Positions 16,471 to 24,158 of a stretch of DNA of 64,000 bases are shown here, piece by piece; the stretch's first letter is position 1; each line of letters starts with the position of its first letter. Location of the stretch: NCBI GenBank assembly GCA_022791455.1, contig JAAVZC010000007.1, forward strand, positions 124,001 to 188,000. The letters are read 5' to 3'. Made by a program: the position numbers and the translations under genes. The DNA is from Eggerthellaceae bacterium (GTDB taxonomy: Bacteria; Actinomycetota; Coriobacteriia; Coriobacteriales; Eggerthellaceae). Under the pieces are notes generated by a model. The model made no database searches and was not told the origin of the DNA. It was given only the letters and a program-made list of their open reading frames with translations.

Positions 16471-17428
16471 GGTCTTCAACCGAAACGATGGTGGCACGGG
16501 TGAGGCGGCCCGAGAAATTCACGGCCTCCGTCAGCTGGAACGCCGCCTCTTCGTCGAAGTCGTCCTCCACCAGCGCCAGCGCGTCCAGTTCCGCGTCTTC
16601 GAGCGCCTGCTGGTACAGATCGAGAAAGCTCGCAGACTGCACGACGCCAGAGAAGGGGTCTTCCCAAGCTTGACGGTCGGAATTGGCGAACCCGCTGTCC
16701 TCCAGCTGAATGTCCCGATGGGACAGCGCTTTCAGCATCGAGTACGGGCGCACCACCGCCTCGAGCGTCCCTAGCACTTCGCGTTTGATGCCATTCGGCG
16801 AATAGAGCCCTCGCAGCCCCAGCCGATGGCAGCGCACCGCGGCGGCGAAGGCCTCGCGGGGCACCTCCATCTGATACACACGGGCCGCCACTGCCGCATA
16901 CAGCGGAGACACCACCGCCAGCACCTCGTCGGAGGCATTCAGAATGCGGCGCGAAGGGTCGAAGGTGGAGATGGTCTGCCCCAACTTCTTCCAGAGCACC
17001 AGCTCGTCCAGCTCGCTCTCGATAAGGGCGTGCACCTCATGGCCCTGCTCCGGCCCCAGCCCCTCCACGCCGGCGTTGCACAAGGCGTACTGCTGCGCGT
17101 AGATGAAGGGGTGCATCGTGCGGTCCAGCCGCCAATGACCGGCGAACCCCAGCAAGTAGGCGCGCCCGATGGCGGCCTCCTCCCCTTCCAGGCGGTCCAC
17201 TTCCTCGCGAAACGCCAGCAGCAGCTCCGCCGGGTCCCCCCGATGCATGAGCGAGCCCAACCGCGTGGCAGAAGCGTACAGGGGGTTCAGCGCCGCATAG
17301 AACAGCGGGTCGGGGCCTTGATTGCCCAGCAAGAACGCATCGGACTCCTCCTTCGAGGGGCCCATGAGAAAAGCGACGCGCTCGTGAAGGTCGTTAGCGA
17401 AAACGTCGTGGGTGATGACGGCGGGCAT
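16463..17428 (-). CDS. zinc-dependent phospholipase C-like protein
   Basis: A 321-aa helical protein without a signal peptide. It shows a histidine/aspartate pattern of the zinc-dependent phospholipase C/S1-P1 nuclease fold: THDVFANDLHERV at the N-terminus, GNQGPDPLFY, LMHRGDPAEL, GFAGHWRLDRTMHPFIYAQ and HEVHALIESELDEL. Members of this group in Clostridia and Coriobacteriia are of similar length; substrate is not established. It overlaps the TRIC gene by 8 bp, implying a joint transcript. The ATG is preceded by GAAGGGAG. Confidence 0.75.
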   Translation of the reverse strand: MPAVITHDVFANDLHERVAFLMGPSKEESDAFLLGNQGPDPLFYAALNPLYASATRLGSLMHRGDPAELLLAFREEVDRLEGEEAAIGRAYLLGFAGHWRLDRTMHPFIYAQQYALCNAGVEGLGPEQGHEVHALIESELDELVLWKKLGQTISTFDPSRRILNASDEVLAVVSPLYAAVAARVYQMEVPREAFAAAVRCHRLGLRGLYSPNGIKREVLGTLEAVVRPYSMLKALSHRDIQLEDSGFANSDRQAWEDPFSGVVQSASFLDLYQQALEDAELDALALVEDDFDEEAAFQLTEAVNFSGRLTRATIVSVEDHG

Positions 17429-17461
17429 GAAGGCTCCCTTCTTGGGGCGACGGTGCGGCGG

Positions 17462-18142
17462 TTAAGCGCCCGGTTCCCAGCCGAAGCGGGCGAACACGCG
17501 CCGGCGCTCGGCGCCGATGGTGGTGAGGTCGTTGTGGCCGGGCAGCACGGCGGTGTCGTCGGGCAGCGAGGCCAGCTTCTTAATGGAGGCGCGCATCTCC
17601 TCCATCGAGCCGCCCTCGAAATCGGTGCGGCCCACCGTGCCCGCGAACAGTGTGTCGCCGGAAACGAGCACCGGCAGCCCGTGGTCGTGGTTGCCGAACT
17701 GCGGGATGAGGAACAGGCAGATGGAGCCCTTGGTGTGGCCGGGGGTGGATATCACCTTCCAGGGCATGTTACCCACCGTGATCACCGAGCCGTTCTCCAC
17801 CGCCTCATCCACCGGGCACGGCTCGCAGGCGTCCACGTACACGCCGTCCTGGGGCGCCTCGATCACCGGTGCGTCCACCGCGCTCGCGTACACCTTCGCG
17901 CCCGTGGCCGCGCGCAGCTGAGCCGCCGCGCCAATGTGATCGTTGTGGAAATGGGTGAGCACAATGGCATCCAGCTTCTTGCCTTCGAGCGCCGCCACAA
18001 TGGTCTCCGCATCGCAGGAGGGGTCCACCACCATGGTGCCCGCTCCGTCGGAAATGATGTACGTGTTGTTCTGCAGCGGCCCCAGCACCAGGTATTTCAC
18101 ATCAACGCACAAGCCGCTGACCTCGTACAACGTCGGTTTCAT
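17462..18142 (-). CDS. MBL-fold metallo-hydrolase (glyoxalase II-like)
   Basis: A 226-aa soluble protein with the metallo-beta-lactamase signature THFHNDHIGAAAQL, a later metal-binding histidine in TPGHTKGSICLF, an aspartate in SGDTLFAGTVGRTD and a final histidine in VLPGHNDLTTIG. These are the ligands of a binuclear zinc or iron site in hydroxyacylglutathione-hydrolase-like proteins. The true substrate is unknown. The ATG abuts the rel stop codon directly (TAAATG), so it is the downstream partner of rel in one operon. There is no export signal. Confidence 0.88.
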   Translation of the reverse strand: MKPTLYEVSGLCVDVKYLVLGPLQNNTYIISDGAGTMVVDPSCDAETIVAALEGKKLDAIVLTHFHNDHIGAAAQLRAATGAKVYASAVDAPVIEAPQDGVYVDACEPCPVDEAVENGSVITVGNMPWKVISTPGHTKGSICLFLIPQFGNHDHGLPVLVSGDTLFAGTVGRTDFEGGSMEEMRASIKKLASLPDDTAVLPGHNDLTTIGAERRRVFARFGWEPGA

Positions 18143-20566
18143 TTACTTGACCCCTTTCTGGCCCGGCACCATGCGATGGGCGTCGAACACACCTTCCAAC
18201 TCGCTCAAGTGCTTGGTGATCAGATCGATGTTGTTCAGATCGGACACCTGGAACAAAAAGCGCATCTCCACCACGCCGTCGCGGTGGGTGGTTTTGGAAC
18301 ACGATAGCACGTTGGCCGCCGCCTCCGAAAACACTCTGGTAACGTCCAGCAGCAGGTTCATGCGGTCGAGCGCCTCGATGTAGAGCTCCACTTTGTAGGT
18401 GGTGTCCTTCGGGCGCGCGCCTTCCCAGGCCACATCGATGATGCGCTCCGGGTGCTGCTTGAGCGCGATGGCGTTGGGGCAATCGGCGCGGTGCACCGAA
18501 ACGCCGCGGCCGCGGGTGACGAAGCCCAGAATCTCGTCCCCCGGCACCGGGTTGCAGCAACGGGAAAGCCGCACGAGCACGTCGTCCACGCCCTTCACCA
18601 CAATGCCGTTGGAAGAATGGGTCTCGTGCTTCTTCGGTCGCTTCACCGAAGTGATCATGGGCGCCATGATGCCGGTGGAGGCGGCAGACGAGCCCATCTG
18701 GGGCTTCTCCGATTCCTCCGTGGCGCGGTCCACCAGGATCTTCAACAGGCGGTTGGTCACGTGTTGGGCGCTCTCCTTGCCGGTGCCAATATTCACCAGC
18801 ATGTCGTCGGCGTCGCGGAATCCCATGGCCTCCGCCACCGCCCGCAGCGCCCGGATGGACTGGGCGTTCGAGATGCCCAGCCCATGCTTGCGCATCTCGC
18901 GGGAAAGCCGGTCGCGGCCCATCTGAATATCGTCGGAACGGGTGACTTTCGAGAAATAGGAGCGAATCTTGGACCGGGCGGAAGGGGTCTTCACCATGGT
19001 CAACCAGTCGCGGGAAGGATTCGCGCTCTTCTGAGTGAGCACCTCCACGCGGTCGCCCACCTGCAGCTCGTAGGACAGCGGCACGATGGCGCCGTTCACC
19101 TTCGCCCCCACGCAGTGGTTGCCCACCTCGGTGTGGATGGCGTAGGCGAAGTCCACCGGCGTGGCCCCGGCCCGCAGGCTCATGACCTCGCCCTTCGGGG
19201 TGAATACGAACACTTCCGTCTCGTCCAGATCCATCTTGAGCGACTTCAAAAACTCGCGGGAGTCCTCGGTTTCGTCCTGCCAGTCCACCATCTGGCGCAG
19301 CCACGCCAGCTGCTGGTCCAGCGCGTCGGCCGAACCCTTGCCGCCGCCCTCCTTGTAGCGCCAGTGGGCCGCCACGCCGTATTCGCTGGCCCGGTGCATG
19401 TCCTCGGTGCGAATCTGCACCTCAAGCGGACGTCCCGCCGGCCCCATCACCGTGGTGTGGAGGCTCTGGTACATGTTGAACTTCGGCATGGCGATGTAGT
19501 CTTTGAAGCGGCCGGGCATGGGGTGCCACAACGTGTGCACCGCACCCAGCGCCGAGTAGCAGTCCTTCACCGTCTTCACGATGATGCGCACCGCAATGAG
19601 GTCGTAGATCTCCGAGAAGCCCTTCCACTTCTTCGTCATCTTCTGGTAGATGGAATAGAGGTGCTTCGGGCGGCCCATGATCTGCGCCTGGATGCCCACC
19701 TTCTCCATCTCGCTGTGGAGCACGCCGATGACGTCGGAGAGGTACTGCTCGCGCTTGGCGCGGGACTCGGTGACCATACGGGACACCTGCTTGTACTTGT
19801 TGGACTCCAGGTAGAAGAAGGAAAGGTCCTCCAGCTCCCACTTCACGGAATTGATGCCCAAACGATGGGCGATGGGCGCATAGATTTCCAGCGTTTCGCG
19901 GGCCTTGAAGATGCGGCGGTCCTCCCGCAGGGCGGAGAGGGTGCGCATGTTGTGGAGGCGGTCCGCCAGCTTGATGACGATGACGCGGATGTCCTTCGAC
20001 ATGGCCACGAACATCTTGCGGATGGTGGCCGCCTGCTCGTCGGAGAGGCTTTCCACCTCGATGCGGGTAATCTTGGTCACGCCCTCCACCAGCTGGCGCA
20101 CCTGCGGATTGAACAGGCGCTCTACGTCTTCGGCAGTGGCGTCGGTGTCTTCCACGGTGTCGTGCAGAAGCGCCGCGGAAATAGTTTCGGCGTCCATGCG
20201 CAAATCGGCCAGGATGAGCGCCACTTCCACCGGGTGCAGCACGAAGGGCTCGCCTGACTTGCGCTTCTGACCGGCATGCTTCTCGCAGGCGAATTTGAAG
20301 GCGCGCTCGAGCATGGCCTCTTCCTCGTCCGACATGTAGTCGCAGGTGAGCAACTGCAACTCTTCGAAGCGGCTTTCGGGGGTCACGGGGCCGTCTTGGT
20401 CGCCTTTGCGCTCGAGCCCCGGCACGGCGGGCTTCGGCGCCCCCTCCGGGCGGCCGATCAGGCTGTCCACCGTCTGGCGCGTGGCAACGCCGATGGCCAC
20501 CGCCGATTCTCTGTCGTCTCCGCCGGCCTTGGCAGAACCCGGGGCCTGCGATACATCAGCGCTCAT
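18143..20566 (-). CDS. rel: bifunctional (p)ppGpp synthetase/hydrolase
   Basis: An 807-aa long RelA/SpoT homologue with an extra ~70-residue polar N-terminus. The hydrolase HD domain is intact (HPVEVALILADL, LLHDTVEDTDAT). The synthetase domain carries GRPKHLYSIYQKM, YDLIAVRIIV and KDYIAMPKFNMYQSLHT. TGS (VFTPKGEVMSLRAGATPVDFAYAIH), zinc-finger-like (CCNPVPGDEILGFVTRGRG) and C-terminal ACT domains follow. It governs the stringent response. The ATG at 20566 is 8 bases after GGAGG; the upstream GTG at 20575 would overlap that site. It is followed by the MBL hydrolase. Confidence 0.95.
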   Translation of the reverse strand: MSADVSQAPGSAKAGGDDRESAVAIGVATRQTVDSLIGRPEGAPKPAVPGLERKGDQDGPVTPESRFEELQLLTCDYMSDEEEAMLERAFKFACEKHAGQKRKSGEPFVLHPVEVALILADLRMDAETISAALLHDTVEDTDATAEDVERLFNPQVRQLVEGVTKITRIEVESLSDEQAATIRKMFVAMSKDIRVIVIKLADRLHNMRTLSALREDRRIFKARETLEIYAPIAHRLGINSVKWELEDLSFFYLESNKYKQVSRMVTESRAKREQYLSDVIGVLHSEMEKVGIQAQIMGRPKHLYSIYQKMTKKWKGFSEIYDLIAVRIIVKTVKDCYSALGAVHTLWHPMPGRFKDYIAMPKFNMYQSLHTTVMGPAGRPLEVQIRTEDMHRASEYGVAAHWRYKEGGGKGSADALDQQLAWLRQMVDWQDETEDSREFLKSLKMDLDETEVFVFTPKGEVMSLRAGATPVDFAYAIHTEVGNHCVGAKVNGAIVPLSYELQVGDRVEVLTQKSANPSRDWLTMVKTPSARSKIRSYFSKVTRSDDIQMGRDRLSREMRKHGLGISNAQSIRALRAVAEAMGFRDADDMLVNIGTGKESAQHVTNRLLKILVDRATEESEKPQMGSSAASTGIMAPMITSVKRPKKHETHSSNGIVVKGVDDVLVRLSRCCNPVPGDEILGFVTRGRGVSVHRADCPNAIALKQHPERIIDVAWEGARPKDTTYKVELYIEALDRMNLLLDVTRVFSEAAANVLSCSKTTHRDGVVEMRFLFQVSDLNNIDLITKHLSELEGVFDAHRMVPGQKGVK

Positions 20567-20611
20567 GCGCCGCACCTCCTAACTGCGCCACCGTGGGCGT
20601 GAAGTTTCATC

Positions 20612-23600
20612 CTACCAATTGGGCGGGAATATGCGCGGAACAATGGGGTGGGAGACGCGAATCGTCAGCCCCTGGGAATCGCTCGCCAGCGCCCAATCGC
20701 GGAACGCGTCGAAAATGGAGCGCTCCCCCAGCCCTTCGCAATAGCGCACCGAATCCGTCAGCTCCACCCGGCCGGCGTCCTCCCGCACCCGCACCAGGCG
20801 CACCGCTTGCGGGCCTGAGCCGCGGGTTTGGATGTCGATGAGCCCCAGCTCGTCGAAAACCGCCAGGCCGCAAGCCACCGATGCCGGGGTTACTTCCTTG
20901 AAGCCCGCCGACGCACTTGCGGCCAAATCGGCCGGATCCAGCGGGAAGGGTGCCTCCGGCTGCTGCCGCTGCCGTTGGCGCAGCTGGCGGTATACCTGAG
21001 CCATCACATCGCGATCCGGCGTAGCGTCCCGCAGAATGCCCTCGTTGATGGCGATGTCGCGCTGGCCGAACAGCAGGTGGATGGTAGCGTCGTTGCCATC
21101 GCGCCCAGCGCGACCGCTCATTTGGTTGAACTCCACCTCGTTGAAAGGCAGGTGGTAGAGCACCACATGGCGGATGTTGGGGATGTCCACCCCTTCGCCG
21201 AAGGCCGATGTGGCCACAAGCACCAGCAAATCGTCGTTGCGGAACAGCTCTTCGATGCGCTTGCGCTCCAAACGGGACAGGCCGGCGTTGTAGAAGCCGA
21301 TGAGCGGCGCCAACTGGGGCACCTTCTTGCGCAGCAGGCGCGCGAGCGCCACCGACTGCTCGCGGGAGTTCACGTAGATGACCGTCTTCTCCCCCGAAGC
21401 CACAATGTTGGCCAGATAGTCGTCGCGGTTGCGGATGTTGCGCTGATCGTCCACCTTCAAGTTCTCGCGGCAGGTGGCGTCGATCACCCGCTCCTGCAGC
21501 GGCAGCTGGGCGTCGATGTCGCCGGCCACGTCGTCGGGGGCGGTAGCGGTCAGCGCGAGCACCGTGGGGTTCCCCAGCTTCGCGATGGCCATGCCCAGCT
21601 GCGTGTAGGCGGTGCGCTGCCCCGCCTTCGCCAGGCCAATGTGATGGGCCTCGTCCACCACCACAAACCCGATGCGGTTGCTTTCGGCAAATTGGTCGGA
21701 ATGGAGCACGAAGAACTCCGGCGTGGTGAGAACGATGTCGAGACGACCGCTCTTCAGCCCCTCCCACGTGGCTTCGCGCTCTTCCGGCGAGCTTTCGCCG
21801 TTCAAAACCGCGCAGGTAATGCCGAACTGCAGCAGACTGCTGGCCAGGTGAAACGCCTGGTCGGCGATGAGCGCCCGCAAGGGGTACACGAACACGCTGG
21901 CCATGTGGGACGACAGTGCCGCCATCGCCGCGTACACGGTGAAGGTGAGCGACTTGCCGCGACCAGTGGCCATGACGGCGAAGGTGGATTTCCCCGCCCG
22001 CAGCTGGTCGAGCACATCGCGCTGCGATTGGTGCAGCGGCCGATCGCCAATGAGGGCGGTGATGAGCGCCTGCTCCAGGCCGTCGGGGTCTTGGCGCGCT
22101 GCCGCCTCCCACTTCGCGCGGTTTTCCGAAATCGAGGACATGACCTCGTCCGTGGCCTGCGGTTTTTCCGCATCGGCGCACAGCTGGTCGTCGTCTTCGG
22201 CGTAAAGCCCCTCGATGAGGTCCTGCGCTTCGGGATTCAGGCAGGCCTGCAGCGCGCAGCAGGTGCGCGCGGGGGCGAGCGCCTTCAGCATGGCTTTCAC
22301 CGAGAAGCGGCCGCGCCATTCGTCCACCTGCAGGGTGAACGCGGCGTCCACCACCCCTTCGTTGGCCATCAGCTCGTCGATGTCGTCGCAATGGAACATG
22401 ATGCCGGAAACCACCACGCGCCCGTCGGTGAGCCCGCACGAGAAGTGGTTCTTGTCCGCCCCCACCGCCCGCGGGTTCACAAGCGTCACGTTGCGGGCCA
22501 TGTAGCAGGGCACCTGGTTGTCCTGGCCGAAGGGGGCAAGTGCCTCCAGCTGGCGCACGGTTTCGATGGAAAGCTCCGGCAACGCCACCAGAGCGTCAAT
22601 CTGCACGAGCGGGTGAAAGGCCCCTTCCGGCAGTTCGTCCATGTAAGCGCAGAGGCGCTCTGCGAATGCGGGCAGATTCTCCACCGGCAAGGTGACGCCC
22701 ACCGCCGCCTCATGGCCGCCGAAGCGGGTGAGCAAGTCCGAGCAGGATTCCACTGCGGCGAACAGGTTCACCGAGCCCACGCTGCGGCCGGAACCACGCG
22801 CCTCGTCCCCCTCGATGGTGAACAGGATGGTGGGCACGCCGTAGCGGTTCACCAGGCGGCTGGCCACGATGCCCTTCACGCCTTCGTGCCAGCCCTCGCC
22901 CGCCACCACGAGCGCCCGCTGGCCATGATAGGTTTCCGCCGCTTGGACCTGGGCCTTCTCGGACAGTTCCGCCTCGATGGCCCGCCGCTCGGTATTCACC
23001 TCGTCCAGCCGCTGGGCCAGCACGCAAGCATCCGGATAGCTGTCGGACATCAGCAGGTCGAGCGCCAGCTGCGCGTCCCCCATGCGGCCGGCGGCGTTCA
23101 GGCGCGGCACCATGGAATAGGTGATGTTGGTGGCGGTCACCGGCACGGCGGAGGGACCGCATATGCCCAAAAGCGCCGCGATGCAGGGGCGCGGGTTCTC
23201 GTTGATGCGGCGCAGGCCCTCGGCCACCAGCGCACGATTCTCCCCCACCATGGGCATGAGATCGGCCACTGTGCCCAGCGTCGCCAAGTCGGTGTAGGAG
23301 CGCCACAGGTGCGGGTAGCCGCGGCGGGCGCCCAGGATCTGCACCAGTTTCAGCGCCACGCCCACGCCAGCCAGAATGGAGCTTTCGCAGCCCTCCCCCA
23401 TCTTCGGGTCCGCCACCGGTACGCCTTGCGGCACCAGATCGGCCGCCTCGTGATGGTCGGTCACCACCACTTCCACGCCATCTGCCACAATGGCGGCAAC
23501 TTCTTCACGACAGGCAATGCCGCAGTCCACCGTAACGATGAGGTCCGGGGAAAGCGCCTTCACCCGCTCGTACGCAGCGGCGGTAATGCCGTAGCCCTCG

Positions 23601-23953
23601 TCGAAGCGGCGGGGGATGAAGGGGGTGGCCTTCGCCCCCAGCGCCCGCAGGCCGCGCGTGAGCACGGTGGTGGCGGAGATGCCGTCCAGGTCGAAGTCAC
23701 CGAACACCACGATGTGCTTGCGCTCGTCGATGGCACGGCCCACCACATCGGCCACTGCGGCCAGGCCGGGAATTTCGTAGGGGTTGCGCCAATCGCGCTC
23801 GAGCGAGGGGGACATGAATTCCGCCGCTTCTTCCGGCGTCTCCACCCCGCGTGTGGCCAGCGTGGCCGCTATGAACCGCGGCAGCCCCAACGCGGCCATG
23901 AGCCGCGCGACGGTTTTAGGGCAGGCGCGCTTAACTTGAAACTGAGCTCCCAT
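20612..23953 (-). CDS. recJ: RecJ single-strand exonuclease fused to a RecQ-like DEAD/DEAH helicase
   Basis: An 1113-aa protein. Residues 1 to about 580 are RecJ: FGDFDLDGIS at 85-94, DCGIACREEV near 137 and TDHHEA near 155 form the DHH metal site, followed by DHHA1 (GGHEAAVGV) and an OB-like part. From about 630 a superfamily-2 helicase follows: a Q-motif-like QSQRDVLDQL, Walker A ATGRGKS near 662, VVDEAHHIG near 766, TATAP and QMSGRAGRDG near 946. A C-terminal winged-helix-like region completes it. RecJ alone is normally 550-750 aa. Nuclease and helicase in one chain mimic the RecQ-RecJ end-resection pair. Confidence 0.9.
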   Translation of the reverse strand: MGAQFQVKRACPKTVARLMAALGLPRFIAATLATRGVETPEEAAEFMSPSLERDWRNPYEIPGLAAVADVVGRAIDERKHIVVFGDFDLDGISATTVLTRGLRALGAKATPFIPRRFDEGYGITAAAYERVKALSPDLIVTVDCGIACREEVAAIVADGVEVVVTDHHEAADLVPQGVPVADPKMGEGCESSILAGVGVALKLVQILGARRGYPHLWRSYTDLATLGTVADLMPMVGENRALVAEGLRRINENPRPCIAALLGICGPSAVPVTATNITYSMVPRLNAAGRMGDAQLALDLLMSDSYPDACVLAQRLDEVNTERRAIEAELSEKAQVQAAETYHGQRALVVAGEGWHEGVKGIVASRLVNRYGVPTILFTIEGDEARGSGRSVGSVNLFAAVESCSDLLTRFGGHEAAVGVTLPVENLPAFAERLCAYMDELPEGAFHPLVQIDALVALPELSIETVRQLEALAPFGQDNQVPCYMARNVTLVNPRAVGADKNHFSCGLTDGRVVVSGIMFHCDDIDELMANEGVVDAAFTLQVDEWRGRFSVKAMLKALAPARTCCALQACLNPEAQDLIEGLYAEDDDQLCADAEKPQATDEVMSSISENRAKWEAAARQDPDGLEQALITALIGDRPLHQSQRDVLDQLRAGKSTFAVMATGRGKSLTFTVYAAMAALSSHMASVFVYPLRALIADQAFHLASSLLQFGITCAVLNGESSPEEREATWEGLKSGRLDIVLTTPEFFVLHSDQFAESNRIGFVVVDEAHHIGLAKAGQRTAYTQLGMAIAKLGNPTVLALTATAPDDVAGDIDAQLPLQERVIDATCRENLKVDDQRNIRNRDDYLANIVASGEKTVIYVNSREQSVALARLLRKKVPQLAPLIGFYNAGLSRLERKRIEELFRNDDLLVLVATSAFGEGVDIPNIRHVVLYHLPFNEVEFNQMSGRAGRDGNDATIHLLFGQRDIAINEGILRDATPDRDVMAQVYRQLRQRQRQQPEAPFPLDPADLAASASAGFKEVTPASVACGLAVFDELGLIDIQTRGSGPQAVRLVRVREDAGRVELTDSVRYCEGLGERSIFDAFRDWALASDSQGLTIRVSHPIVPRIFPPNW

Positions 23954-24158
23954 GGGCGATTACCTAACATGCACATTCGTTTTTGATCACCGTCCATTGT
24001 CCCACAAAGCCCCCGCCGCCGTCATCCTACGCCGCGGTTTTCTATGAGAAATCCCCTCTTGGCTAAGACGCAAGAAAAAGATCTGCCGCACCCAAGCCAG
24101 AAGTCAAGCAGGCAAGGGTATCATTACAAAACAACGAAACATAACCCTAGGAGACACT

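Noticed and set aside
20828..23986. 1052-aa plus-strand frame opposite recJ
   Set aside because: Shadow frame of the GC-rich recJ-helicase gene; no recognisable domain.
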